From CAYJOG01 sp964371695 [NCBI: uncultured bacterium] (GTDB taxonomy: Bacteria; CAYJOG01): 11,050 bases of DNA. Position 1 is the stretch's first letter, and each line of letters begins with the position of its first letter. Position numbers and translations under genes: made by a program. Below, piece by piece: positions 4,639 to 11,050 of this stretch. The notes beneath the pieces are model-generated. The model was not told where the DNA came from and ran no database searches. It was given only the letters and a program-made list of their open reading frames with translations. The stretch is taken from contig CAYJOG010000053.1 in NCBI GenBank assembly GCA_964371695.1, positions 1 through 11,050 of the forward strand, written 5' to 3'.

Positions 4639-6672
4639 CTACCCCGCCGCACTGCGGCGGGGCATGGCCCACAGGGCCGACAGCAGGGCCGCCAGCGGCA
4701 GGGGAATCCACCCCATCACCAGCCATCCGCCGCCGGGCACAAGCCACAGGCCCAGCAACGCGCCCAGCAGGCTGGCCACCACGCCCGCACTCAGGGTGGG
4801 GTGAAGCTGTTTCAGGCGCGCCCAATCAGTGGGGCGGCGCACCAGCGACAGCAGCGCCACACCTGTCGCCAGGGGGGCCATCAGGCCCGGCCAGCGCAAT
4901 AGCGCCGAAAGGTTCTCATTCAGATACCCCCCCTTCATCAACGCCTCCTGACCCGCCAGAAAAGCCAGCGCGCCACCCACCAGCGACACCACCAGCCATT
5001 CGCCGCCGCTGCCCGCCCGGTGACTGTGGGCCAGCAAGAGCGCCAGCAGCACCCCCACACCCAGCGTGGCCGCCACCGGCTGCGCCCCCAGGGGCCCCAG
5101 CCCCATGGCCAGCAGCATCAACAGCCCCAGGCCGCCCCCTGCCCAGGCCACGGCCTTGCTGCGCCCCGGCGCTGCGCCGCCCTCCCAGGCCGCCGCAGTC
5201 ACCATGCCCCCCAGGGCCAGACCACACAAAAACGGGTGCATGTCCGTTCTGGCCCAGGCCCCGTCCGGCCCCGGCAAAAACGAAAACCGGCTCAGCACTT
5301 CGCCCGAAAAACCATCCACCAGCCCCAGCAGCAACGACAAAAAACCTCCGGCCAGCAAGGCCACCGAAAGCCGCCTGCCCAGCCACAACGCCGCCAGCAA
5401 CAGCAGCAACGCACCCGAAAACGCCAGCCCCGCCCACGGCAGCGCGCCCCAGGCAAACCCAAGGGGCGAAAACACCCATAGGGACACGGGCCAGATCAGC
5501 ACCAGCGCCCCCAGGTTGCCCAGGGCCGAAGCCCCCGGCGCGCCATAAGAAACATGGCTCAGCAGCCACATCAGCAGCAGACCCAGAGCCAGTGCCGCCA
5601 CCAGCGGCTGGGGCATGGATTTTTCCAGCGCACGGCGGCGGGTGTCGTGGTGTTGCAGGTTTCGCAGCGTGTCAAAAGCGGCGACCCCCTGGGGTTTTTT
5701 GAGGCCCGGCGCGGCCACACCGGCGGGGGGAGAAAGCGTGAACAGGCTGCCCACAAGTCCCCCCACACTGGCCGGGAGCACCACGCCCGTTTTTGGCCCC
5801 GACATGAGGCCGCCTTTGGGGAAATCCGGCCCCAGCCCCAGCAACACACCCGGCTCACCGGGGCCGCCCAGACCCATCACCAGCAGGTCGGCAGATTCGC
5901 CGGTGTCCTGATGCAGCCGCTGCACCAGCAGGGCCAGTTCGCCCAGCGCCGAGCGGCGCAAAAAAGGCCGCCGCGCTGCCGAGACAAAGGGCGATTCCTG
6001 CGCCAGACGCGAGAGTGTGCCCACCTCGGCCACCACAAAGGCGCGGCGCGAGAGGGCTGTCCACACCACGGCGGCGAAACGCGCGGTGTCCAGCCGCCGC
6101 CCGCAGGCGGCGGTGCCGTCGGCCCGCGTAAAGTCGCCGGTGGTGCGTACCCAGGGCAAAAAACCGTTGGGTCGGGCCGCCAGCAGGGCCGCTGCGGGGT
6201 GGGGCGAAAGGCAGGTGGTGTCGGCCACCAGGGCGCTTTCGATGCCCACCTGGGCCAGCCCCCCCGCCAGCTCGCCCAGGGCGGGGGAACAGTTTTTCTG
6301 CAACACCGCCTGATTGGTGAGGAAGCCCTCACTCTGCGAAAGCGTGAGTCCCCACAGCCGCCCCGCCAGCGTGTTGCTGGCCGTGCTGGCCAGGCTCAGG
6401 TGCGGTGCGTGACGGCACGCCGCCGGGCGCAGCGCCGAGACAGACGCGAGCGAGGACAACACCGTCCCCGGCGGCAGCAAGCCCACGGTGGCCGACTGGC
6501 TAAATGCCTCAAAGGGGCTTTCGGCCCCCAGCACGTCGTGGGCGGTGAGGCCCGGCGCTGCCAACACCGCCAGACGCCCGGCCCTGGCCCATGCCGGTGA
6601 GGCAAACAGAGTCGCCCACAGGCACAACCCCAGCAGGGCCGCGCCGGTCACGCCATAAAACCGCCGTCGCAT
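4639..6672 (-). CDS. Polytopic membrane protein with a degenerate alkaline-phosphatase-like periplasmic domain
   Basis: The 677-residue product has a signal peptide (about 1-31, cleavage near WARA-G), an exported domain (about 32-352), and then about ten hydrophobic segments from 354 to 670. GRLAVLAAPGLTAHDVLG (32-49) and GLMSGPKTGVVLPASVGGLV (288-307) resemble the first strand and the C-terminal metal-site region of a family that joins an alkaline-phosphatase-superfamily domain to a multi-pass membrane tail. The Asp and Thr residues usually found there appear to be missing, so the domain may be non-catalytic. This assignment comes from motif memory and is tentative; substrate and role are unknown. 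The start has no Shine-Dalgarno site; TAAAGT (6686-6681) ends 8 nt before the ATG. It is followed at a distance by hypA, with no evident functional link. Confidence 0.8.
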   Translation of the reverse strand: MRRRFYGVTGAALLGLCLWATLFASPAWARAGRLAVLAAPGLTAHDVLGAESPFEAFSQSATVGLLPPGTVLSSLASVSALRPAACRHAPHLSLASTASNTLAGRLWGLTLSQSEGFLTNQAVLQKNCSPALGELAGGLAQVGIESALVADTTCLSPHPAAALLAARPNGFLPWVRTTGDFTRADGTAACGRRLDTARFAAVVWTALSRRAFVVAEVGTLSRLAQESPFVSAARRPFLRRSALGELALLVQRLHQDTGESADLLVMGLGGPGEPGVLLGLGPDFPKGGLMSGPKTGVVLPASVGGLVGSLFTLSPPAGVAAPGLKKPQGVAAFDTLRNLQHHDTRRRALEKSMPQPLVAALALGLLLMWLLSHVSYGAPGASALGNLGALVLIWPVSLWVFSPLGFAWGALPWAGLAFSGALLLLLAALWLGRRLSVALLAGGFLSLLLGLVDGFSGEVLSRFSFLPGPDGAWARTDMHPFLCGLALGGMVTAAAWEGGAAPGRSKAVAWAGGGLGLLMLLAMGLGPLGAQPVAATLGVGVLLALLLAHSHRAGSGGEWLVVSLVGGALAFLAGQEALMKGGYLNENLSALLRWPGLMAPLATGVALLSLVRRPTDWARLKQLHPTLSAGVVASLLGALLGLWLVPGGGWLVMGWIPLPLAALLSALWAMPRRSAAG

Positions 6673-6680
6673 CGCGGGTT

Positions 6681-6686
6681 ACTTTA
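6681..6686 (-). promoter_or_regulatory. -10-like box of the 677-residue membrane-protein gene
   Basis: TAAAGT on the minus strand ends 8 nt before the ATG at 6672. A TTGACA (6695-6690) is present, but only 3 bp from the box and too close to act as its -35. TTCAAG 18 bp upstream is a weak alternative. Confidence 0.3.
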
Positions 6687-6730
6687 CAGCCTGTCAAACC
6701 CGCTCTTGAAGTATGCTCACCAACAAGCTT

Positions 6731-7219
6731 TCAGTCATCATTGGTTCCACCCAAAAACTTGCCCGCCAGAATCACAGCGAGAACAGTTGCGAAAATGGTT
6801 CCAATCGCCTTGATCATGGTTGAAAAACTGTTTTTGTCTCCGGCCAACCACAGGAGATACGTCAAGCCAAATACTGCCCCGAAATAAATAATGCCTGAAA
6901 GAATCTTGAAAAATTCAATCCGGTACTGAAACTTCACGGCATTGTCTCTGGTTTTCTGGTCCGCAGTTTCGACCTGATGACGGTGGGCCTGTTCCCTGAC
7001 AGTCAGGTCCATGATTTGTTTGACGGAACCTGGGTTTGCGTATTCTGCAACCAAAGCAAAAAGTGGATTGAAGACGGAATCTTGAACATTTGTAATGTTC
7101 TGCTGCTGAAAGCTTTGTTGAATCAAAAGCTTCAGTTCGCTGGGTTCAATAGAAGAACTTTTCGCGCTTTGGGCGGGGACTTCTTCGGATTCATCCTTGG
7201 GAGCGTTTTTCAGGTCCAA
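6731..7219 (-). CDS. DUF2335-like two-helix membrane protein
   Basis: The 162-residue protein has a polar, disordered N-terminus (1-28), a helical segment with REQAHRHQVE (75-84), and two transmembrane helices (about 105-127 and 134-155) ending in a short polar tail. This order, a QAHRH-x-E helix just before a C-terminal hairpin of two membrane helices, is that of DUF2335 proteins, whose function is unknown. The start is TTG 7219, supported by a good GAGGG Shine-Dalgarno site (7228-7224) 4 nt upstream; this contrasts with most other genes here. The upstream gene ends 7 nt before, so the two are almost certainly co-transcribed. Base composition is visibly AT-richer than in the flanking genes, suggesting acquisition by transfer. 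Confidence 0.8.
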   Translation of the reverse strand: MDLKNAPKDESEEVPAQSAKSSSIEPSELKLLIQQSFQQQNITNVQDSVFNPLFALVAEYANPGSVKQIMDLTVREQAHRHQVETADQKTRDNAVKFQYRIEFFKILSGIIYFGAVFGLTYLLWLAGDKNSFSTMIKAIGTIFATVLAVILAGKFLGGTNDD

Positions 7220-7226
7220 AATGCCC

Positions 7227-7640
7227 TCACAAACGTCCTTTTGGAGAAAGTTCTGAAATGTTTTTGAGTTGAAGAAGAGTGGTTTCCAATGCAGATGAAG
7301 CCGCTGAGACGGTTGCTTCGTTTTTTACATTTTTTTCGTAATATCGTTTTAAAGCCTCTTTCAGTGCCGGGTCATTGAGATCGATTTCGCCCTTTGCTGG
7401 GGCAGCCAGCGCTAACCGTTCGCGCCAATACAGGGCAAAAGCTTTTTTGAAATCAGACTTGAGCTTTTGGTTGTCCAGACCAAAGCTTTCAAGGTCGGAA
7501 GAAGGGATTGGCGGGAAGGTCTCTGTTTTCTTGAGAAATCTCACCGGAGAATCCCACAAGCCAAACGTCAAAGCCGTGCGCAGCCCCGCACCGGCCAAAC
7601 ACAAGGTGTTCCCAACAGAAATTTTGTAGGTTTTGGGCAT
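7227..7640 (-). CDS. Hypothetical protein, first gene of an AT-rich two-gene operon
   Basis: I do not recognise this 137-residue protein. It begins MPKTYKISVGN, has one moderately hydrophobic stretch (about 11-28, unlikely to span a membrane) and a charged, probably alpha-helical second half (52-137) rich in Lys, Leu and Ala. There is no cysteine cluster, nucleotide-binding motif or signal peptide. ATG 7640 is the only good start: the frame upstream is open back to a stop but holds only CTG codons. The Shine-Dalgarno match (AGAAAG) is weak. A promoter-like pair at 7760-7733 would give a leader of roughly 85 nt. It overlaps nothing and is followed after 7 nt by the DUF2335-like gene, so they may act together. 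It could be a small accessory protein of a transferred islet. Confidence 0.7.
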   Translation of the reverse strand: MPKTYKISVGNTLCLAGAGLRTALTFGLWDSPVRFLKKTETFPPIPSSDLESFGLDNQKLKSDFKKAFALYWRERLALAAPAKGEIDLNDPALKEALKRYYEKNVKNEATVSAASSALETTLLQLKNISELSPKGRL

Positions 7641-7732
7641 GTGCAGCTTTCTGTGCAGGTTGACCTTGCCGTTTTTTAAATGCCTCGAAAAGAAACGAAG
7701 CAGCCGAAAAACCCCGACGCCCGCACACCGAT

Positions 7733-7760
7733 TTTATAGTCAAATCCCCGAATATTGCAA
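7733..7760 (-). promoter_or_regulatory. Promoter of the AT-rich two-gene operon
   Basis: On the minus strand TTGCAA (7760-7755) is followed after 16 bp by TATAAA (7738-7733), or after 18 bp by TAAAAT (7736-7731). The site sits in the gap just after the GMC stop codon and about 90 nt ahead of ATG 7640. Confidence 0.5.
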
Positions 7761-7777
7761 AGGCTTGTGAAACACGT

Positions 7778-9283
7778 TCAGTTCATCAGCGCGGCCTGGC
7801 GCTCGGCCAGGGCGGCGATGGTGAGCGAGGGGGGCAGGCCCGGCGGGTGGGGATAGAGGCTGGCGTCGGCCACATAAAGCCCCGGATAACCAAACACCTG
7901 GCCGGTGTGGTCCACCACGCCGCGCTGGCGGTTGGGGCCGATGCTGGCGCCCCCCAGCAGGTGGGTGGTGATGATGTTGCGCGCGCCTTTGCCCCCCGGA
8001 AAATTCGCCCAGGTGAGCAGGGGGTGATAGTGGCTGGCCAGTTTTTCGGCGGCTGCTTCGGTTTCGTCAAACAGGCCGCCGCCCACGCGCCGGTCCAGGT
8101 CGGTGTGTACAAACTGGCCGTCAAACGTGGCCGTGCCCGTGCCTTTGTCGCGCCCCATCACCAGCAAAAGCGCCGAACTGCCCAGCAGGGGTTTGAGCAC
8201 CGCCCCCAGGGGCAGCGCGCTGAGGGGCAAGCCCACTTCGCCCACGGTGAAGTCGTGCCGCGCCCCCTTGCCGGGTCCATAACCCGCCAGAAAAGCCGTG
8301 CCTCGACTGGAGTCTTTCAGTTCTCGCGACCCCAGCACCACCGCCCCCATGTCGCCGTTGGGCGACAGGTTTTTGCCCAGGGCGGGCGGCAGGCCAGGCA
8401 GCGTGCTGTCGGTGTCCCGCGCCTGAAACAGCAGCCGCAATGTGTTGAGTGTGCCCGCCGCCAACACCAGGCGCGGCGCACGGGCTTTGCGTTTTTTGCC
8501 CGTGCGGTGATCGGTGAAGCGCACCTCGTAATGTTTGCCTTCCTGGCCAATGCCCGTGACCTCGCACAGCGGCTCCACCTTGGCCCCGGCGCAGATGGCC
8601 AGGGGCAGATAGGTGAGGTCCAGCGTGGTTTTGGCCCTGTTGGGGCAACCCATCAGGCACATGCCCCTTTGGGTGCAGGTGCCCTGGGCCACACCGGCGG
8701 CGTTGATGATTTTTTCGCCGTGGTGCGGGTCTTTGCCCCAGGCCACGGCCACGGGCACACGCTCTGGCTCACCCAGGCCGCAGGCCGCCCCCGCCTGGGC
8801 AAACAGGCGGTTTTTTTCGGGCAGATCGTGCCCATGGGGAAAAGGCTGCGGATTGATGAGGGCCTTGACCTTTTTGAAATAAGGGGCCATTTCGCGGGCG
8901 GTGATTTCGGGCACAAAACCTTTCCAGAAATCCGCGCCAGGCTCTTGCAGCACGCTGGTGTAGGCCAGCGAGCCGCCCCCCACCGCGCTGCCCCCCAGCA
9001 CCAGCAGCCGGTTGAACAGGTGCATTTCATACCACCCGTCGGGCCGCACCATCAGTTCCCGGCCATTTTCGGTGAGGGCGAAACGCACGTTGCGCAGCAG
9101 CCGGGGTGCGCCCTGAAGGCCATGGGGAAAAGCCCGGCGGTTTTCGGGGGGCTGGCCCTCACCACCGCCGCCCCACCAGGGGCCACGCTCCAGCACCAGC
9201 ACCCGCAGACCTTTTTCGCTCAAGCGCGCCGCCGTGACCGCGCCGCCAAACCCCGACCCCACCACGATGGCATCCCAGGACAT
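7778..9283 (-). CDS. GMC-family FAD oxidoreductase, cholesterol-oxidase type
   Basis: This 501-residue flavoprotein should oxidise an alcohol, possibly a sterol-like or other hydrophobic one, using FAD. It opens with an FAD-binding Rossmann motif, VVGSGFGGAVTAARL (7-21) ending in LERG (31-34), then GGSAVGGGSLAYTSVLQEP (97-115), and closes with a GMC C-terminal segment, HLLGGASIG (441-449) and SLTIAALAER (486-495). CTQRGMCLMGC (203-213) matches a Cys-rich motif of cholesterol-oxidase relatives but has Arg206 where they often have another Cys. His441 fits the active-site His; the Asn usually before Pro near the end (NPxLTI) is replaced, giving LPPSLTI (Pro484). No signal peptide is seen. ATG 9283 has no Shine-Dalgarno site; TATACT ends 6 nt before it. 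Substrate is unknown. Confidence 0.9.
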   Translation of the reverse strand: MSWDAIVVGSGFGGAVTAARLSEKGLRVLVLERGPWWGGGGEGQPPENRRAFPHGLQGAPRLLRNVRFALTENGRELMVRPDGWYEMHLFNRLLVLGGSAVGGGSLAYTSVLQEPGADFWKGFVPEITAREMAPYFKKVKALINPQPFPHGHDLPEKNRLFAQAGAACGLGEPERVPVAVAWGKDPHHGEKIINAAGVAQGTCTQRGMCLMGCPNRAKTTLDLTYLPLAICAGAKVEPLCEVTGIGQEGKHYEVRFTDHRTGKKRKARAPRLVLAAGTLNTLRLLFQARDTDSTLPGLPPALGKNLSPNGDMGAVVLGSRELKDSSRGTAFLAGYGPGKGARHDFTVGEVGLPLSALPLGAVLKPLLGSSALLLVMGRDKGTGTATFDGQFVHTDLDRRVGGGLFDETEAAAEKLASHYHPLLTWANFPGGKGARNIITTHLLGGASIGPNRQRGVVDHTGQVFGYPGLYVADASLYPHPPGLPPSLTIAALAERQAALMN

Positions 9284-9289
9284 GGGACC

Positions 9290-9295
9290 AGTATA
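9290..9295 (-). promoter_or_regulatory. -10 box of the GMC gene, leaderless spacing
   Basis: TATACT on the minus strand (9295-9290) matches the sigma70 -10 consensus TATAAT at five of six bases and is followed by GGTCCC and the ATG at 9283. No clear -35 hexamer is visible. GGATAA/TTATCC (9307-9328) forms a weak inverted repeat upstream. Confidence 0.5.
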
Positions 9296-9402
9296 AACCC
9301 AGTGGCGGATAAGGGGATGCTTTTATCCTGACAAGCCTGTGCTGAGTCGGTGTGAAGTCTTTTTTCCCACCTCCCAACTTCCGATTTCCAGCCCCCAGCC
9401 TG

Positions 9403-9408
9403 TAAACT
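9403..9408 (+). promoter_or_regulatory. -10-like box of the 362-residue gene, leaderless spacing
   Basis: TAAACT is followed by CTCCTC and ATG 9415, so the hexamer ends 6 nt before the start, as for the divergent GMC gene. The upstream 40 nt are pyrimidine-rich and show no -35 or Shine-Dalgarno site. Confidence 0.4.
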
Positions 9409-9414
9409 CTCCTC

Positions 9415-10503
9415 ATGGCCGACCGGCTCTGGGGTTTTATTGACGACACGGCGCGCCTGTTCAGCGAAGAACTGGGCCGGGACCTGCGGGAACCCCTGAA
9501 GGTGGTGGGCCACCTGCCCATGGGAGACGGTGCGCTGCCAGAGGGCATGAAAACCACCCGCTATGGCCGCGTGCTGCGCCGGGCCGACGACGAGGTGCTC
9601 TATCAGGGCTTCGCCAGCGACGATCGCATTGGCCCCTTTCTGTTGCGGTTGCAGCTCAAGAACACCGCCTCGCTGGGGCCGGTGTTGCCCCTGCGGCTTG
9701 ATTTGGGGGGGCGGCTGAAGGGCGCGGTAGAGGGCGTGGCCCGTCTGTCGCCGGTAAAGGGAGACCCGGCGGGGCGGCGTTATGTGGGTGTGGGGGGCAA
9801 GGCCGGGGCCATGTTTGGCGACAAGTCTGCGCCGCCCCAAAACGCATTGGCCGAAGCACTGAACGCCGACCTCACCGGCAGACGGCTGATGGCCGCCCTG
9901 CCCAGCCACAGCGAGTGGGAGGCCCAGAGCCTGACCCTGCAGGTGCGCCACGGCGGCGAACTGGTGGGGCGGGGCGATCACACCCTGGCCCAGGTGAGTT
10001 GGGTGCCGGTGCTGAGCGCCGGATTTTCCACCTTCAACGTGAACTTTCACCTGAAGGACGCTTTTTTGCTGCTCAAACTCATCGCGGCCACCCTGCCCGA
10101 CGTGGCCGCCGCCAATCCACCCACCGCACGGCCCACGGGTGACCTGGAGTTTTTCAAGGACATGGACAAACTGGGCAGCATGGGCCTGCCCGCCCACGCC
10201 AGTCAGGCGCGGGAGGTGCTGGATCATTTGGTGGACCTGCTGCGCCACGACCGGGGCGAAGACGCCGTGTGGCCCCTGCTGAGCAACGACTCGCCTCTGC
10301 GCCGCAAAGGCGAAGTGGCCCGCCTGCGCGAAACCCTGCGCATCCATCACGGCAAAGACGCCTACCGGCTGAAATCCGTGGACTGGCGATACAGCGGCCT
10401 GAAAGAAGCCGTGGCCGTGCTCACCACCCCCAGCGGCCCCTGGACGACCCGCATGAAAAAAGGTGACCGGCGCTGGGAAATCACCACCATCGAGGTGGGT
10501 TAG
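9415..10503 (+). CDS. Hypothetical protein, 362 residues
   Basis: I do not recognise this protein. It has no signal peptide and no membrane segment, so it is probably cytoplasmic. The N-terminal half (1-150) is rich in beta-type segments and Arg/Gly, with GKAGAMFGDKSAPPQ (127-141). The middle has GFSTFNVNFHLKDAFLLLKLIAATLP (about 201-226). The C-terminal third is helical and charged, with HLVDLLRHDRGEDAVWPLL (about 270-288). There is no P-loop, HUH, zinc or other motif I can name. The long open frame with strong GC-third-position bias supports a real gene; the longer opposite frame is its shadow. It is divergent from the GMC gene across 131 bp, so shared regulation is possible. Its stop codon is the first part of a palindrome (10502-10525). 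Confidence 0.75.
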   Translation: MADRLWGFIDDTARLFSEELGRDLREPLKVVGHLPMGDGALPEGMKTTRYGRVLRRADDEVLYQGFASDDRIGPFLLRLQLKNTASLGPVLPLRLDLGGRLKGAVEGVARLSPVKGDPAGRRYVGVGGKAGAMFGDKSAPPQNALAEALNADLTGRRLMAALPSHSEWEAQSLTLQVRHGGELVGRGDHTLAQVSWVPVLSAGFSTFNVNFHLKDAFLLLKLIAATLPDVAAANPPTARPTGDLEFFKDMDKLGSMGLPAHASQAREVLDHLVDLLRHDRGEDAVWPLLSNDSPLRRKGEVARLRETLRIHHGKDAYRLKSVDWRYSGLKEAVAVLTTPSGPWTTRMKKGDRRWEITTIEVG

Positions 10504-10525
10504 CAGGGTGCTGATAAACACCCTG
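10502..10525 (+). repeat. Palindromic repeat, copy 1, at the end of the 362-residue gene
   Basis: CAGGGTG (10504-10510) and CACCCTG (10519-10525) surround CTGATAAA. The 24-nt unit recurs inverted at 10968-10993 with one difference (C10511 versus T). It starts within the TAG stop codon. No U-tract follows on either strand. Confidence 0.75.
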
Positions 10526-10556
10526 AAAAATCCATGGGTGATTTATGAGATTCGTG

Positions 10557-10895
10557 TCACGGCAAATGATCGCAGGCTTGGCCGTTGCCGTCGGTGTCCA
10601 GATGGTGGGGGTCTTTTTCGGGGCCACCCTGGCGCATAAAAAACTCCTGGGCTTCTTGCTGGGTTTTGAAATCTCCGCACTTTTTCAGGTCCAGCTTTTT
10701 GTCCAGGCCCGGCGTTAGGCCCAGGGGAAAACGGGTGCGGGGCACCACGTGGTGGGCGAGGTACCACCCCGTCAACGACCCGGCTCCCGCCAGCACCCCC
10801 AGATAGGCACCAAAAGCCAAAAGTCGCAGCAGGCAACCTTTGGCGGAAATCTCCGGCTTTTTCTCACCAGCGTCAGGCGGCGGGGATTTTTCCAT
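10557..10895 (-). CDS. Membrane-anchored Excalibur calcium-binding domain protein
   Basis: The 112-residue product has a short charged N-terminus, one transmembrane helix (about 23-47), a linker, and a C-terminal Excalibur domain (about 70-109). The domain shows KKCGDF (71-76) and the EF-hand-like loop DTDGNGQACD (100-109), with acidic ligands at Asp100, Asp102 and Asn104 and a probable Cys73-Cys108 pair. Excalibur domains are small calcium-binding modules of extracytoplasmic proteins; the topology places this one outside the inner membrane. ATG 10895 is chosen because the domain architecture is complete from there; the open frame upstream runs through REP-like palindromes. AGG lies 8 nt ahead as a weak Shine-Dalgarno site, and TACAAT (10913-10908) ends 12 nt ahead. 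Its function is not known. Confidence 0.85.
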   Translation of the reverse strand: MEKSPPPDAGEKKPEISAKGCLLRLLAFGAYLGVLAGAGSLTGWYLAHHVVPRTRFPLGLTPGLDKKLDLKKCGDFKTQQEAQEFFMRQGGPEKDPHHLDTDGNGQACDHLP

Positions 10896-10907
10896 GGGGA
10901 TAACCTG

Positions 10908-10913
10908 ATTGTA
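10908..10913 (-). promoter_or_regulatory. -10 box of the Excalibur gene
   Basis: TACAAT on the minus strand is a near-consensus -10 ending 12 nt before ATG 10895, implying a leader of only a few nucleotides. No convincing -35 is seen in the adjacent palindrome. Confidence 0.4.
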
Positions 10914-10930
10914 GGGCGCACCGCCGCCCT
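10911..10930 (+). repeat. GTAG-foot palindrome
   Basis: GTAG (10911-10914) leads into AGGGCG (10913-10918), a CACCGC loop and CGCCCT (10925-10930). It is another short palindrome with the foot seen at the RAYT-linked REPs, with unrelated arms. Confidence 0.5.
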
Positions 10931-10967
10931 GGTGGGCCGAATGTTGCTTAACTCCTCTGCGGTGAAT

Positions 10968-10993
10968 AGCAGGGTGTTTATCAACACCCTGCT
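10968..10993 (-). repeat. Palindromic repeat, copy 2, inverted
   Basis: AGCAGGGTGTT (10968-10978), TATC and AACACCCTGCT (10983-10993) form a perfect 11-bp hairpin. Its reverse complement matches 23 of 24 bases of 10502-10525, so the two copies enclose the Excalibur gene in opposite orientations. Confidence 0.8.
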
Positions 10994-11017
10994 GGTGGTT
11001 CATTCGACTCAAAATGA

Positions 11018-11043
11018 GTAGCAGCGATGTCCCCATCGCTGCT
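11018..11043 (+). repeat. GTAG-foot REP-like palindrome at the window end
   Basis: GTAG (11018-11021) overlaps AGCAGCGATG (11020-11029), followed by TCCC and CATCGCTGCT (11034-11043), a perfect 10-bp hairpin. The foot and TCCC loop match the REPs at 2034 and 4565 although the arms differ completely. Confidence 0.65.
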
Positions 11044-11050
11044 GTCATAG

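Noticed and set aside
5554-6600. A 348-codon plus-strand frame opposite the membrane-protein gene
   Set aside because: It is rich in Gln, His, Gly and Arg with no motif; the minus strand encodes a signal peptide and ordered membrane helices.
6690-6695. TTGACA as a -35 box for the 677-residue gene
   Set aside because: It is only 3 bp from the TAAAGT box, far short of the 16-18 bp needed.
7847-9331. A 494-codon open frame on the plus strand opposite the GMC gene
   Set aside because: The composition is shadow-like (His, Gln, Ala, Gly rich) and has no domain; the minus strand carries a clear flavoprotein.
9220-10521. A 433-codon open frame on the minus strand opposite the 362-residue gene
   Set aside because: It overlaps the GMC start and reads as shadow composition. 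The plus frame has better amino-acid balance and a -10 box, although neither product has a recognised domain, so some doubt remains.
10502-10525. A rho-independent terminator of the 362-residue gene
   Set aside because: The stem is good but no T-tract follows on either strand, and the sequence is a repeated element.
10896-11048. N-terminal extension of the Excalibur protein to position 11048
   Set aside because: The added 51 residues would be translated from three palindromes and would place a polar stretch before an already complete membrane-anchor protein; ATG 10895 has a nearby AGG and -10 box.

Overview
The window is a high-GC bacterial chromosome segment with ten protein genes I can support, separated by intergenic DNA unusually rich in palindromes. 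No rRNA, tRNA or CRISPR array was seen. A predicted signal peptide, polytopic membrane proteins, a REP-associated transposase and the common CGTCATTCCCGCG-type repeat suggest a Gram-negative environmental bacterium, either Pseudomonadota or a related or candidate phylum. I cannot place it more closely. Most genes lack a convincing Shine-Dalgarno site. Instead several have a TANNNT (-10-like) hexamer ending 6-8 nt before the start codon, which suggests frequent leaderless transcription.

Layout, left to right. 1-281: a 29-bp inverted repeat nested around a pair of inverted REP-like palindromes. 282-1421 (-): a long-chain-type acyl-CoA dehydrogenase. 1528-1974 (+): a REP-associated tyrosine transposase (RAYT). 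1975-2424: non-coding, with GTAG-foot REP palindromes, a possible terminator and five consecutive hairpins running into the start of radA. 2425-3765 (+): radA. 3766-4195: non-coding, with a small inverted-repeat segment followed by a roughly 210-bp MITE with TA-flanked terminal inverted repeats. 4196-4549 (-): hypA, with a histidine-rich loop and no other hydrogenase genes nearby. 4639-6672 (-): a large membrane protein with a degenerate alkaline-phosphatase-like periplasmic domain. 6731-7640 (-): a visibly AT-richer two-gene operon, an unknown protein followed by a DUF2335-like membrane protein. 7778-9283 (-): a cholesterol-oxidase-type GMC flavoprotein. 9415-10503 (+): an unknown 362-residue protein, divergent from the GMC gene. 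10557-10895 (-): a membrane-anchored Excalibur-domain protein, enclosed by two inverted copies of one palindrome. 10896-11050: further palindromes.

The genes do not form one pathway; fatty-acid oxidation, recombination repair, nickel delivery and flavin oxidation appear as single genes or short operons. The most coherent system in the window is the RAYT together with its putative REP substrates, which share a GTAG/GTGG foot and a TCC- or TCT-type loop and recur in several intergenic gaps. The most informative other signals are the leaderless start architecture, the hairpin array before radA and the MITE.
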